Positions 29,915-39,450 of a stretch of DNA of 64,000 nucleotides are shown here, in pieces; the stretch's first letter is position 1; every line of letters starts with the position of its first letter. The notes under the pieces are model-generated. The model worked only from the letters and a program-made list of their open reading frames with translations. It was not told the DNA's origin and searched no databases. Made by a program: the position numbers and the translations under genes. The DNA is from Verrucomicrobiota bacterium. Its GTDB lineage: Bacteria; Verrucomicrobiota; Verrucomicrobiia; Chthoniobacterales; Terrimicrobiaceae. The stretch covers positions 1 through 64,000 of the forward strand of contig JAPLTF010000025.1 of the NCBI GenBank assembly GCA_026398275.1, read 5' to 3'.

Positions 29915-29990
29915 GTTGTAGGGGTGCTCTGTGAGCGCCGATCCCCGCTTGCTTGCCGGGCGACCCGGGGTCACAGACCCCGGCTACAAC
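29915..29990. repeat. Palindrome-rich intergenic repeat
   Basis: Ends GTTGTAG (29915-29921) and CTACAAC (29984-29990) are inverted copies. Inside is a perfect 8-bp hairpin, CCGGGGTC-ACA-GACCCCGG (29965-29983). It sits between the ATPase gene and the DEAD-box helicase gene. It may end transcription from the former but has no U-tract; it resembles a dispersed REP-like unit. Confidence 0.6.
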
Positions 29991-30094
29991 CTGCGGCCTC
30001 CCAAACCGGAGTATGAGATATGCGGCCTCGCGGCACGCCTGCTTCTCAAGCGCTGGTTGACATTCTGGCCCTCCGGCCCCAAGTTCCCCGCCTT

Positions 30095-31309
30095 ATGCCA
30101 TTTTCAACGCTTGGACTCACCAAGCCACTTCTGCAAGGCGTCCAGGCGATGGGTTACGGGGATCCGACACCCATCCAACTCCGGGCGATTCCACCCGCCC
30201 TCGAGGGGAAGGACGTCATCGCGTCCGCCCAAACCGGAACCGGAAAGACTGCCGCATTTGGACTTCCGATCCTTCAAAAAATGGGCGTTCACGGGCGCTG
30301 CCGCTGCCTGATCCTGGAGCCCACGCGTGAGCTTGCCATGCAGGTCGAGACGGCGATCCGCGACTTCGCGCGGTTCACGAATATCCGGGTCGGCTCGATT
30401 TTCGGTGGGGTAGGATACGGGGCCCAGCGGATCGCGCTCAAGGACGGGCTGGATATCATCGTCGCGACGCCCGGCCGGCTTGAGGACCACCTCCAGCAGG
30501 GGACGATCCGTCTGAACGAGATCGAGGTCCTGGTGCTCGACGAGGTGGACCGGATGCTCGATGTCGGGTTCCTTCCCCCGATGCGGCGGATCATTGCGAA
30601 ATGCCCGAAAGACCGGCAGACGCTGTTTTTTTCCGCGACGCTACCTCCGGAGATCGCCGAGTTGGCCAACTTCGCGCTGCGCGATCCGGTGCGCATCGAG
30701 ATCGGGGCCTCGACCTCCGTCGTCTCGACCGTGAAGCATGGAATTTACACCGTGGATCCCTCGCGGAAATTCGACCTCCTTCTCGCGCTACTCACCGCCA
30801 CAGACTACCAGAGCGTGATCATCTTCTCGCGGACCAAGCACGGTGCGGACAAAATCGCGAAGAAGCTCCGCGCGAACAACCATTCCGTCGCCGTCCTCCA
30901 TGCGAACCGCTCGCAGAACCAGCGCATCGAGGCGCTCCACGGATTCAAGTCTGGCAAATACGAAGTGATGGTCGCCACCGACATCGCCGCTCGCGGCATC
31001 GATGTCGCCGGCGTCAGCCATGTCATCAATTACGACATCCCCCAGCACCCGGAAGATTACGTCCACCGGATCGGCCGGACCGGACGCGCACTCCAGACCG
31101 GCGACGCGTTCACGCTGATCACGCCAGAGGAGACAAAAAAGCTCACGGCGATCGAGCGCTTCATCGGGCAGAAAATCGCGCGGCTCACGCTCGATGGCTT
31201 CCAGGTTCCTCCGAATGGCGAAGCCCAGCGCCCGCAGGCTCCGAAAGTTGAGCCGCGCATGGACGGCCGCAGCCGGTTCGGCCGGCAGAGAAATTTCCGG
31301 CGGCGCTGA
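30095..31309 (+). CDS. DEAD-box RNA helicase (RhlE-like)
   Basis: ATP-dependent RNA unwinding in ribosome assembly or RNA decay. 404 residues from ATG 30095 (MPFSTLGLTKPLLQGVQAMG). Q motif TPIQLRAIPPALEGKDV, Walker A SAQTGTGKTAAFGLPIL, motif Ib TPGRL, motif III SATLP, and HRIGRTGRALQTGDAFTL. Motif II reads LVLDEVDRMLDVGF, that is DEVD instead of DEAD; the two acidic residues for Mg-ATP are kept. A basic C-terminal tail ends SRFGRQRNFRRR. It converges on hemC with 3 nt between stops. Confidence 0.94.
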   Translation: MPFSTLGLTKPLLQGVQAMGYGDPTPIQLRAIPPALEGKDVIASAQTGTGKTAAFGLPILQKMGVHGRCRCLILEPTRELAMQVETAIRDFARFTNIRVGSIFGGVGYGAQRIALKDGLDIIVATPGRLEDHLQQGTIRLNEIEVLVLDEVDRMLDVGFLPPMRRIIAKCPKDRQTLFFSATLPPEIAELANFALRDPVRIEIGASTSVVSTVKHGIYTVDPSRKFDLLLALLTATDYQSVIIFSRTKHGADKIAKKLRANNHSVAVLHANRSQNQRIEALHGFKSGKYEVMVATDIAARGIDVAGVSHVINYDIPQHPEDYVHRIGRTGRALQTGDAFTLITPEETKKLTAIERFIGQKIARLTLDGFQVPPNGEAQRPQAPKVEPRMDGRSRFGRQRNFRRR

Positions 31310-31312
31310 GGC

Positions 31313-32146
31313 TTATCTGGAAAGCCAGCGGATGCCGTCGGCTTCAAACAATCCGGCCAGGAGTCGCAATTTTCCGTCTTCGATGACCGCCCGTGCCCCG
31401 AGCGGCATATGGCATCCGCCGCCGAGTTTGTGCAGGAGCTCCCGTTCCGCGCGGACGCAGAGGGCGGTGGGTTCGTGATGGATGGCGGCGAGCACCGCGC
31501 GGGTTTCCTTGTCGTCCTCGCGGCACTCGACGGCGACGGCTCCCTGCCCCGGAGCCGGAAGCATCTCCTCGATGGTCGTTGTTTGCAGGCCTTCGGGGAC
31601 AATGTCACCTCCCAGGCGTGCCAGCGCGGCGCTTGCGACAACCAGGGCGTCCAGCGCAGGGTCATCCAGAATTTTGCGGAGGCGCGTCGGGACGTTTCCG
31701 CGGATTTCGACGACTTTCAGATCGGGGCGGAGAAGGAGGAGTTGGTTTTTCCGCCGGAGGCTCGACGTGGCCACCGTCGCTTCGGGCGGGAGCCCCTGCC
31801 ATCCGCCCGCGTGCTTCGACGCCAGCGTATCCGAGAGGTCGGCGCGTTCGAGGATCGCGCCGACGATCAGCCCGGGCGGTTGCTCGGTGGGGAGATCCTT
31901 CAGGCTGTGCACCGCGGCGTGGACCGAGCCGCCCAGCAGGGCCTCCTCCAGCTCTTTCGTAAAAAGCCCCTTCTCCAGCGAGCCCGGCGCGGAGAGGCTG
32001 ACATCGAGTCGTTTGTCGCCGGTGGTCTTGATGATCTTTTCCTCGAGAACCAGCCCCGGATGCGCACGGCCGAGGCGGGCGGCGACATCCCGGGTTTGGA
32101 CGAGGGCAAGGTCGCTTCCGCGTGTGCCGAGAATGAGAGTCTTCAT
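31313..32146 (-). CDS. hemC: Porphobilinogen deaminase (hydroxymethylbilane synthase)
   Basis: Joins four porphobilinogens to hydroxymethylbilane in heme synthesis. 277 residues, shorter than the usual ~310 at the C-terminus. ILGTRGSDLALVQTRDVAAR opens the protein; VHSLKDLPTEQPPGLIVGAI (active-site Asp in KDLP) and the cofactor-binding Cys in LGGGCHMPLGARA are present. The ATG overlaps the hemA stop (ATGA at 32146-32143). The missing C-terminal part is the small, variable domain 3, so activity may be retained. Confidence 0.95.
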   Translation of the reverse strand: MKTLILGTRGSDLALVQTRDVAARLGRAHPGLVLEEKIIKTTGDKRLDVSLSAPGSLEKGLFTKELEEALLGGSVHAAVHSLKDLPTEQPPGLIVGAILERADLSDTLASKHAGGWQGLPPEATVATSSLRRKNQLLLLRPDLKVVEIRGNVPTRLRKILDDPALDALVVASAALARLGGDIVPEGLQTTTIEEMLPAPGQGAVAVECREDDKETRAVLAAIHHEPTALCVRAERELLHKLGGGCHMPLGARAVIEDGKLRLLAGLFEADGIRWLSR

Positions 32147-33165
32147 TTGAGAAAGGAGATGTGGTTGCGCATCCATCCAACAAATTCCCCGACGTGCTGG
32201 TCGATCATTTTTTCGCAGCGCACCACCTCGGCGCGCCGGACCTCCAGCGACTGGCGGACGATTTCCTCCAGCGAATCAATGTCGTAGAGATAGACACCAT
32301 CCAGGTCGTTCAGGGAAGCCTCCGCGTCGCGCGGCACGGCAAGGTCGATGATGAAAAGCGGCCGGCCGTTTCTTTGTTTGAGCAGGGGCTCGAGCTTTTC
32401 CCGGGTGACAACCGGATGGGGCGCGGCGGTCGAGCAGATCAGGATGTCCACATTGTCGAAGGCGTTGTGCCAGTTGTCGAAATGGACGGCCATGCCCCCG
32501 ATCTCCTCCGCCAGACGCGCCGCGCGTTCGAAGGTGCGGTTCGTCACGATGACGGTTCCGATCCCCCGGGAAACAAAGCTCCGCGCGGTTCTCTCGCTGA
32601 TCTCGCCGGCCCCAAGCATCATGACCGTCCGCCCGTTCAGGTTTCCAAAAATTTTCCCCGCCAGATCGACAGCCACCGAGCCAACGGATGTTGAGCCACG
32701 GGTGATCTGGGTTTCGCTCCGCACCTGCTTCGCCACCCGGAAGGCGTGTTGGAAGAGCTTGTTGAGATGGCGGGTGGTCGCCCCGCAGGCAGAGGCCGCA
32801 GCATACGCCTGCTTGAGCTGGCCGAGGATTTCCGTCTCGCCGATCACCATGGAATCCAGGCCGCTGGCCACGCGGAACAGGTGCCGGATGCTCGCGGGGG
32901 ACTCGTGGGTGTAGAGCGGCGCATCGCTTCCGCCGGTGCGTTCCTGAAGGTAGTCGCGCAGACCGTCCAACACCCGGATCGGACACACGCTGGCCGTGTA
33001 ATACTCGACGCGGTTGCAGGTCGAAACAATCACGGCTCCCGCGAGACCGTCGATGCTGCGGATGCGCGCGAGCGTCTGCTCGAGCTCGTGCGGGCCGACC
33101 GCAAATTTTTCCCGGACGTCAACCGTTGCGATCCGGTGATTGATGCCCGCGCAGACGATGTTCAT
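32143..33165 (-). CDS. hemA: Glutamyl-tRNA reductase
   Basis: Reduces glutamyl-tRNA to glutamate-1-semialdehyde, first step of C5 heme synthesis. 340 residues against ~420 in many species; the C-terminal dimerisation domain is short. Catalytic Cys in AVIVSTCNRVEYY (about 50), MVIGETEILGQLKQAYAAA, and the NADPH-binding loop MMLGAGEISERTARSF. ATG 33165 overlaps the upstream stop by ATGA, as hemC does with hemA: the three genes form a tightly coupled operon. Confidence 0.95.
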   Translation of the reverse strand: MNIVCAGINHRIATVDVREKFAVGPHELEQTLARIRSIDGLAGAVIVSTCNRVEYYTASVCPIRVLDGLRDYLQERTGGSDAPLYTHESPASIRHLFRVASGLDSMVIGETEILGQLKQAYAAASACGATTRHLNKLFQHAFRVAKQVRSETQITRGSTSVGSVAVDLAGKIFGNLNGRTVMMLGAGEISERTARSFVSRGIGTVIVTNRTFERAARLAEEIGGMAVHFDNWHNAFDNVDILICSTAAPHPVVTREKLEPLLKQRNGRPLFIIDLAVPRDAEASLNDLDGVYLYDIDSLEEIVRQSLEVRRAEVVRCEKMIDQHVGEFVGWMRNHISFLK

Positions 33166-33950
33166 TTGGGGGCGGAAAGGTATTGGATGACCGGGAGCGC
33201 GAGCAGGGCCATGCTGAACACGAGCATCGAGGCCTCGGCGGTGCGCTTGGGGGGAAGCCGGCGCAGCAGGCGCAGAAAAAGGATCGCCCCGTATCCCGCC
33301 CAGATGAGGACGGAAGCCAGGAACTTCACGCTGTTGACATGCGCCCCACTGGCGTGTCCCGCAACGAAGCTGACGGTCAGAAGCGCAAACCCCAGCCAGA
33401 GCAACCGCCCGTTGGCGACCCCCAGATCGGTGATCGGGGGAAGGTTGTAAAGCAGCGTGCCGGCCTTGCGCTTTTTGAGCTGACGGTCCTGCACCAGATA
33501 CATCAGCCCGGCCACAGCCGCCAGCGCGAATGCACCGTAGGCGATCAGGCTCAGCGCCGCATGGAATGCCACCCAGGGATCCCGGGCAGTCATCCGCCAC
33601 GGGCCCGACGCCCCCGTCGCTCCCAACTGGGCGAAGAGCAGCACAATAAACACCAGCGGCGACGTGAAGGCCCCCAGAAGCGACAGATGGTAGGCCGGGC
33701 CGATCACCAGGTAGATCAAAAGGATCGACCAGCTCATGAAAACCAAAACGTCAAAAAGCGAGTTGATCGGGCACGCCCCCTGCACCCGTCCCCGGATCCA
33801 CAGGTCGAGTGAAAGAAGGACAAACCCGCCGAGGATCGCCACCAGGTTGACCAAGCCGGGCCGGAACCGGCCGGCGCCCAGCGCGTAAAGCGTATAGCCG
33901 AAGCTCAGGAGCAGGCAGAATGTCGCGCCGGTTAGCAATGAACGGTCCAT
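33162..33950 (-). CDS. CcsA/HemX-type cytochrome c assembly-like membrane protein
   Basis: 262 residues with about eight hydrophobic segments (LLTGATFCLLLSFGYTLYAL at the N-terminus, then LVNLVAILGGFVLLSLDLWI and others). HemX-type proteins sit beside hemA and tune its level or handle heme; CcsA relatives move heme across the membrane. The tryptophan-rich WWD motif of true heme-handling proteins (WGxxWxWD) is missing: the matching segment reads SVLIWAGYGAILFLRLL. I therefore favour the HemX role. First gene of the heme operon, divergent from uxaE. Confidence 0.82.
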   Translation of the reverse strand: MDRSLLTGATFCLLLSFGYTLYALGAGRFRPGLVNLVAILGGFVLLSLDLWIRGRVQGACPINSLFDVLVFMSWSILLIYLVIGPAYHLSLLGAFTSPLVFIVLLFAQLGATGASGPWRMTARDPWVAFHAALSLIAYGAFALAAVAGLMYLVQDRQLKKRKAGTLLYNLPPITDLGVANGRLLWLGFALLTVSFVAGHASGAHVNSVKFLASVLIWAGYGAILFLRLLRRLPPKRTAEASMLVFSMALLALPVIQYLSAPK

Positions 33951-34097
33951 GGGATCGTGCGGATTATGCAGACTGCCCCACGCCACTGCAATCCGCGATA
34001 TGGTGCATCGGAAAGCCTCGATTTCCCCTGCCGGCGGCCAGATCCGGCTTGCCGGTATGCCGGTTTCCCATGAAAGATCAGCGCCCTTACGACATTG

Positions 34098-35339
34098 ATG
34101 AAAACACTCGAACCCTACACGATCGGAATGGGAGATCGCTTCGCCCACCAGGGGCGCGCCCAGCTGCGGGCGGTCCTGGAAGCCTGGGACCTCGGACTCA
34201 CCCCGCACCCGGTCTGGAACAAATCGAACCGCGAACACACGATCGTCCACAGCCGACCCGAGGATCTGCGTGCGGAAGCGGACAGTGCCGTCAACGCCCT
34301 GCTCTGGAACCGGCCCTACTATGTCGATGCCGATCACATCGGGCTGAAGACGGTGGATGCTTTCACGGGGTCGGCGGATTTTTTCACGCTGGACGTGGCG
34401 GATTTTGTCGGCAAGCCGGGCGGAGATTCCGTCCGCTTTGAGAAATTCATCGCCCCCTGGGGCAAGCAGGTCAATGTGCCGGGGCTGGACCGCCCGCTGA
34501 CGCTCGATGCGCAGGCGCTGGCCGGGGCCACGTCGAAATTCCTAAAGGCGATGTCCGAGGCCGGAGCGATTTACCGCCATATTGCATCGGCCAAAGGGAC
34601 CGGGGAGTTTGTCACGGAGGTTTCCGTCGATGAGACCGATTCGCCGCAGACGCCCGACGAGCTGTTTTTGATTCTGGCCATGCTGGCGATGGAGAAGGTG
34701 CCCGTCCAAACGATCGCCCCGAAATTTACCGGGCGATTCAACAAGGGCGTCGACTACTCGGGCGATGTCGCGCGGTTTGAGAAGGAATTCGACGAGGACC
34801 TGGCGGTCGTGGCGTTCGCGATCCGGGAATTCGGCCTGCCGGCATCGCTGAAGCTGAGCGTCCATTCCGGAAGCGATAAGTTTTCGATCTATCCCGCGAT
34901 CAACCGGCTGATCAAAAAACACGGCTGCGGGCTCCACGTGAAGACCGCAGGAACGACCTGGCTGGAGGAAGTGATCGGGCTCGCGGAGGCTGGCGGAGAG
35001 GGGCTGGCGATCGCCAAAGAAATCTACGCCGGCGCCCATGCGCGATTCGACGAACTCACCGGACCGTATGCCACGGTGATCGATATCGACCCCGCCAGGC
35101 TTCCACCGGTCGCAGAGGTGGCTTCCTGGTCAGCGGATCAATACGTGCGGACGCTCAGGCATGATCGCGGCTGCCCGGACTACAATCCGCACTTCCGCCA
35201 ACTGATTCACGTCGGATTCAAGGTGGCCGCCGAGCTTGGCGCCCGCTATACCGGCGCGCTGAAAGCCCATGCGGACATCGTCGGCGCAAACGTGACGCAC
35301 AACCTGCTGGAGCGCCACATCAAGCCGATCTTCGGCTGA
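34098..35339 (+). CDS. uxaE: Tagaturonate epimerase
   Basis: UxaE converts tagaturonate to fructuronate during galacturonate breakdown, a shortcut found in Thermotoga and others. 413 residues fit the family. Recognisable stretches: YTIGMGDRFAHQGRAQLRAV at the N-terminus, then FNKGVDYSGDVARFEKEFDE, LKLSVHSGSDKFSIYPAINR, and a C-terminal metal-site-like HNLLERHIKPIFG. The start is ATG 34098 next to an in-frame TTG. No other galacturonate genes are adjacent, so the pathway is inferred. Confidence 0.82.
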   Translation: MKTLEPYTIGMGDRFAHQGRAQLRAVLEAWDLGLTPHPVWNKSNREHTIVHSRPEDLRAEADSAVNALLWNRPYYVDADHIGLKTVDAFTGSADFFTLDVADFVGKPGGDSVRFEKFIAPWGKQVNVPGLDRPLTLDAQALAGATSKFLKAMSEAGAIYRHIASAKGTGEFVTEVSVDETDSPQTPDELFLILAMLAMEKVPVQTIAPKFTGRFNKGVDYSGDVARFEKEFDEDLAVVAFAIREFGLPASLKLSVHSGSDKFSIYPAINRLIKKHGCGLHVKTAGTTWLEEVIGLAEAGGEGLAIAKEIYAGAHARFDELTGPYATVIDIDPARLPPVAEVASWSADQYVRTLRHDRGCPDYNPHFRQLIHVGFKVAAELGARYTGALKAHADIVGANVTHNLLERHIKPIFG

Positions 35340-35355
35340 AGCGCGGGAGGCAGCA

Positions 35356-37872
35356 TTACCGCCACTCGTGCTTCGGGTATTGGCGCTGGAGCTGCTGCTT
35401 GAGCTTCGGATAGGCCTCGGCCCAGAACGACCGCAGGCTTTTTGTGACCTGGACCGGACGATGGCTGGGGGCGAGGATGTGGAGCGTCAACGCGTGACGG
35501 CCCATGGCGATCTTGATGTCGTCCTCCACTCCGTAGAGGTCCTGGATGCGGGCTGAGAGAAATGGTTCCGCCGTTTCCGCATAGGTGATCTTTGCCTTGC
35601 GTCCGCCCGGAAGCGGGAGCCGCTCGGGAGCATGCTTGTCCACGAGCTGCTGCTGGGCGTGCGTGAGGAGCGAGCGGGCGTGAGGGAGGACCGGGGCATC
35701 CTTGATGTCGCGATAGCAGGTCGCCCCTTCACAAACGTTCAGGATGATGTGGTGGCGCTCGTCGGCTCCCAGCGCGGGAATCCCCTGTTCGGGGAGAAGG
35801 CGGGCGAGGAAATTCACCCGGTGGATCCACTGCTCGACCGCATCGTCCCAGCCGTTCAGGCGAAGCTCTCCCGACAGCACCTCATCGGCGAGGCACGAGG
35901 ACGCGGCCGGTCCCGGCTCCGCGTCGCGATCTTGGTTCTCGAGCAGGAGGTCCCGGAACATCTTCGCGCGGCGCATCACCACGCGCTTCTGGCTGGCATC
36001 ATAAAAATATTCGGTGGTGTCGGAAAAATCCTCCGGGAACAACTCGTGAAGCCAGGCCTCCTCGATCTCGGTCGCGAGGTTGAGGAGGACCTGAGCGTCG
36101 CCGTCGCGGCCTTCGACCTCGGTGATCTCAGCGGCGACCAGGAGCTTGCCGTGCGAGGCCACGCTGCTGCGGGCCAGCATGCCGCGGCGGCCGTGGACGA
36201 TGTCGCACACGAGCGTTCCCTCGCTTCTGCGGCGCGCGACATGGTCGGCAAACCCTGCGAGGATGCACCGTGCGATCGCCTCGTCGGAGGCCGGCGCGGA
36301 ATCGACGTTCAGCGCCTCGGCGTGCGCGATATCGAGGAACTGCTCGAACAGCTTGCCTACCTGACGGGCGGAGTCCGCATGGATGGCCAGCGAGCGGCAT
36401 TCGTTCGCGCGGAAGTCCTTCCTCTTCGCATACGAGAACACCCGCATGAGGACCTGAAAATCCGAAACCCCCGTTCCAAAAAGCTCGGCGCGCTCCTCCT
36501 CGATTTTTCTGTCTGCCCGCATGAGCATCGAGCGGGTTTGCGTGAGCGCGGCGATCAGCGCGGCGGCGCGCACGCAGCCGAGTTCCTCCGCTGCGAGAAA
36601 CATCCGTGCGTAGCGCGGATGGACCGGAAAGCTGAGCATCCGGCGTCCGGTCGGCGTGACCTTGCCGCCGTGTGTCGCGCCGAGATCGTCGAGCAATGTT
36701 TCCGCCCGCGTCAGCGCCTGGGGCTCGGGCGGATCGATCCATCGAAAATTCGCGAGATCGCCGATCCCGGCGGCCTTGAGCGTAAGGACCGTCTCCGCCA
36801 TGTCGAGGCGCTTGATCTCCGCGACCTCGCGCTCGGGACGTCGCTCGTGGTCGCGTTGCGTCCAGAGACGAATGCAGACGCCAGGCGCGGTCCGCCCGGC
36901 GCGCCCGGCCCGCTGGTCCGCAGAGGCATGGCTGATTTTTTCGATGAGCAGCGTGTTGATTCCGCGGTTGGCATCGTAGCGGGCCACGCGGGCGAGCCCG
37001 GAGTCAACGACCAGCGTCACCCCGTCAATTGTCAGCGACGTCTCGGCGACATTTGTCGAGACGATGACCTTGCGGGCAGATGTCCGGTTGACCGCGCGGT
37101 CCTGCTCGGATGCCGGAAGTTCGCCATGCAGCGGGAGGACGACGCACTGATTGCCCAGGCGCCCGCCGATTTCCCGGATCGTCCGGCTGATCTCATAGGC
37201 ACCGGGCATGAACACGAGGATGTCGCCCTCCGTCCGGTCAAAGTTATCCGCCACGGCATCAGCTGCCAGCTCCCACGGCGGGTCATCCTTGGGATCGTGA
37301 TCGAGAAATTTGATGTCGACCGGGAAGACCCGCCCTTCGGATTGCAACGTCGTGCAGGGGGCCAGATAATCCGTGAGCCCCGTGCGGTCGAGCGTGGCGG
37401 ACATGACGACGATCCGCAGATCCGGGCGGAGCGTCTCCTGCAGCGTGAGCGCCCGCGCGAGGCTGATGTCGCCGTAGAGATGGCGTTCGTGGAATTCGTC
37501 GAAAATGACGGTCGAGATTCCCTTCAGCTCCGGGTCGGCCAGCATCTGCCGGAGGAGAATCCCTTCGGTCACAAAGAGAATCCGGGTCGCCGCCGAGGAG
37601 ACATTGTCGAGCCGGATCTGGTAGCCGACCTCGCCACCGAGCTTGACGCCGCGCTCGGACGCCACGCGCGCGGCCAGCATCCGGGCCGCCAGCCGCCGCG
37701 GCTGCAGGATCACACACCGCCCGCCGCGCGCGACCCCGCCATCCACAAGGATCTGCGGGACCTGAGTGGATTTTCCCGAGCCGGTCGGTGCCTGGAGGAC
37801 GAGGCGGTATCCGTCGGTCAGCGCGGAAACGATCTCTTCATCCAGGTCGTAGATCGGCAGAATGTCGCTCAT
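35356..37872 (-). CDS. hrpB: ATP-dependent helicase HrpB
   Basis: DEAH-type helicase of unknown cellular role. 838 residues match the family. Walker A LQAPTGSGKSTQVPQIL (about 27-43), DEFHERH motif II (about 124), VMSATLD, and the C-terminal motif QRAGRAGRTAPGVCIRLW. An HB/ratchet domain and the HrpB-specific C-terminal block follow (about 500-838), ending KLKQQLQRQYPKHEW. It faces uxaE convergently (16 nt). Confidence 0.94.
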   Translation of the reverse strand: MSDILPIYDLDEEIVSALTDGYRLVLQAPTGSGKSTQVPQILVDGGVARGGRCVILQPRRLAARMLAARVASERGVKLGGEVGYQIRLDNVSSAATRILFVTEGILLRQMLADPELKGISTVIFDEFHERHLYGDISLARALTLQETLRPDLRIVVMSATLDRTGLTDYLAPCTTLQSEGRVFPVDIKFLDHDPKDDPPWELAADAVADNFDRTEGDILVFMPGAYEISRTIREIGGRLGNQCVVLPLHGELPASEQDRAVNRTSARKVIVSTNVAETSLTIDGVTLVVDSGLARVARYDANRGINTLLIEKISHASADQRAGRAGRTAPGVCIRLWTQRDHERRPEREVAEIKRLDMAETVLTLKAAGIGDLANFRWIDPPEPQALTRAETLLDDLGATHGGKVTPTGRRMLSFPVHPRYARMFLAAEELGCVRAAALIAALTQTRSMLMRADRKIEEERAELFGTGVSDFQVLMRVFSYAKRKDFRANECRSLAIHADSARQVGKLFEQFLDIAHAEALNVDSAPASDEAIARCILAGFADHVARRRSEGTLVCDIVHGRRGMLARSSVASHGKLLVAAEITEVEGRDGDAQVLLNLATEIEEAWLHELFPEDFSDTTEYFYDASQKRVVMRRAKMFRDLLLENQDRDAEPGPAASSCLADEVLSGELRLNGWDDAVEQWIHRVNFLARLLPEQGIPALGADERHHIILNVCEGATCYRDIKDAPVLPHARSLLTHAQQQLVDKHAPERLPLPGGRKAKITYAETAEPFLSARIQDLYGVEDDIKIAMGRHALTLHILAPSHRPVQVTKSLRSFWAEAYPKLKQQLQRQYPKHEWR

Positions 37873-38061
37873 TGTTTTTCCCTCGATGTGGAGTCTACAA
37901 AACCGACTAGCTTCGATTATTCACTTTGGCTTCACTAGGAATTGGAGAAAAGTCAGATGGCACGAGAGCCAGCCGTAAAAACCCGGCTCTGAGGTCTGTT
38001 GCAGGCCACAATGCGCACTTGATGTCACCACGTAGTCCAGTTAGTAGCACACCAAGATCCA

Positions 38062-39045
38062 CTACGCTGGACTCTCTGGAATCCTGACGCGCAGGGTCGG
38101 GTCAGTTTCGCAGGTTGCGACGATTTCGTTGTAGCGCTCCAGGAGTTTTCCCAGGGTAACCCTGCATTCGGCAGAGTTGAAGAGACTTCGTTCATAGACG
38201 TTCGCAGTTAGAAATTGTCCGGCGTCCAGGACATCGACGCGGTCTGCGAGTTCGGAATTCTTCAAGAGAAACATGGCTCCGACGTAGTTCGTGCCTCCCG
38301 CGTTAGCCTGAACTTCGCGGGCTTGCTGGAGAAGGTCCTCGATATTCGCGCGGAGAGACTTGCCGGTGTCGAAGTTGAATGCGACTTGTTTCTTGGCACT
38401 CCTGCCTTGCTGGACCATTCGTCGGTCGTTTGCGGTGAAGAGGCTGCGTTTGATCCCATGGCAGCAAAGAATACCATCTGCGATGGCTGCCACTTTCTCA
38501 AAGCCACCAAGTGCATTTATGGCTGCCTCTTCTTCAAACGAAAGCGGGTAAGTTCTGTTCATTCGCGCTGGGTCAGCCTGGGTTGTTACACTGTTGTAAG
38601 CCAAGAAACTTGGACAGTCACACGTTCCTTCTTCGTAAATTGCAGACGGCTCGACAGAGGGTCTTGGTGGATTTCGTGGAATGGTGTTTCGCGGAAGTTT
38701 GTAACGACAAAAAGAAAAAAACGGTCGCGAAGCGTCGATGCGACCGCGTGCTCTTTCGGCGTCATTGAAACACTGCCGTTGCGGTCCTAATACTTTGAGG
38801 CAGTAGTCTCGCGTTGGGCGTTTGTGCCAACCCATCCGAGCATTTGGAAACAATGGGTCAAACTCGTCGCGATAGTTCTTAATGGAGGCTGGTTTCGCTC
38901 CCAAGCCATAACCGACCACATTGAACGCCTCTATGAAACTCTCAAAGCCAAGCGCATTGAGCCCCTCTGCATCGAATTTTGCCAAGAAAAGTCCGGTAAG
39001 GATAAGTTTCTCCCTTTGCGAAATCCGTTCTGGCAAGAGGATCAT
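38062..39045 (-). CDS. Uncharacterised protein, possibly the restriction gene of a decayed R-M system
   Basis: 327 residues from ATG 39045. I do not recognise the catalytic domain. The N-terminal ~75 residues (REKLILTGLFLAKFDAEGLN, KPASIKNYRDEFDPLFPNAR, GWHKRPTRDYCLKVL) recall small DNA-associated proteins next to C5 methyltransferases. The gene lies 7 nt behind the stop of a truncated cytosine methyltransferase and in the same direction, which is why I infer a restriction role. Its codons are visibly richer in A/T than those of neighbours, supporting horizontal transfer. Confidence 0.55.
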   Translation of the reverse strand: MILLPERISQREKLILTGLFLAKFDAEGLNALGFESFIEAFNVVGYGLGAKPASIKNYRDEFDPLFPNARMGWHKRPTRDYCLKVLGPQRQCFNDAERARGRIDASRPFFSFCRYKLPRNTIPRNPPRPSVEPSAIYEEGTCDCPSFLAYNSVTTQADPARMNRTYPLSFEEEAAINALGGFEKVAAIADGILCCHGIKRSLFTANDRRMVQQGRSAKKQVAFNFDTGKSLRANIEDLLQQAREVQANAGGTNYVGAMFLLKNSELADRVDVLDAGQFLTANVYERSLFNSAECRVTLGKLLERYNEIVATCETDPTLRVRIPESPA

Positions 39046-39052
39046 GGCTCGT

Positions 39053-39334
39053 TCAGAAGGCAAGCCCCTTCCGCGCTCCTGCGAGCGACAGGTCGTTACA
39101 GGGGAAAGAGGCGGTCGCAAGAGTGATCTCCGGAACCGAATCTGGATCGAGCTCATGCACGTCCCCCAGAATGAATTCGCCCGTGTCGCCAAAGTGGCCG
39201 CGATACATGCGCCACTTGTCTTCATCAATGTCGTTGGCGAAGGAGATTTTCCAGCCCGCGCGTTCGAGCCCCATACGCATCAGACCGATCCCGGCAAAGA
39301 ACTCGGCAAAGCATTTATCTGGGAGCGGGTTCAT
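39053..39334 (-). pseudogene. DNA cytosine-C5 methyltransferase, truncated after motif IV
   Basis: 93 residues. Motif I FAEFFAGIGLMRMGLERAGW, motif II-III (SFANDIDEDKWRMYRGHFG) and the catalytic Cys motif IV (TASFPCNDLSLAGARKG) are intact, then TGA follows after GLAF. The target-recognition domain and motifs VI-X, which make up two thirds of a normal ~350-residue enzyme, are absent and are not found downstream in another frame; the next gene begins 7 nt on. An internal deletion joining the methyltransferase to the next gene is the simplest reading. It cannot methylate DNA as it stands. Confidence 0.85.
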
Positions 39335-39450
39335 GGCAGGACGATCTGCTTGATAAACGAGAGGCAGCGCTTTTCCAAGTGCGAAAGAGGTCGGAATATC
39401 TTGGATGTTGCGCAGGTTCGGAATTCATCCGGAGCGATCCGGTTGCGGCA

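Noticed and set aside
35632-37938. Plus-strand open frame of 768 codons opposite hrpB
   Set aside because: Shadow of hrpB, which has all helicase motifs; the antisense product is Arg/Glu/His-rich and has no domain.
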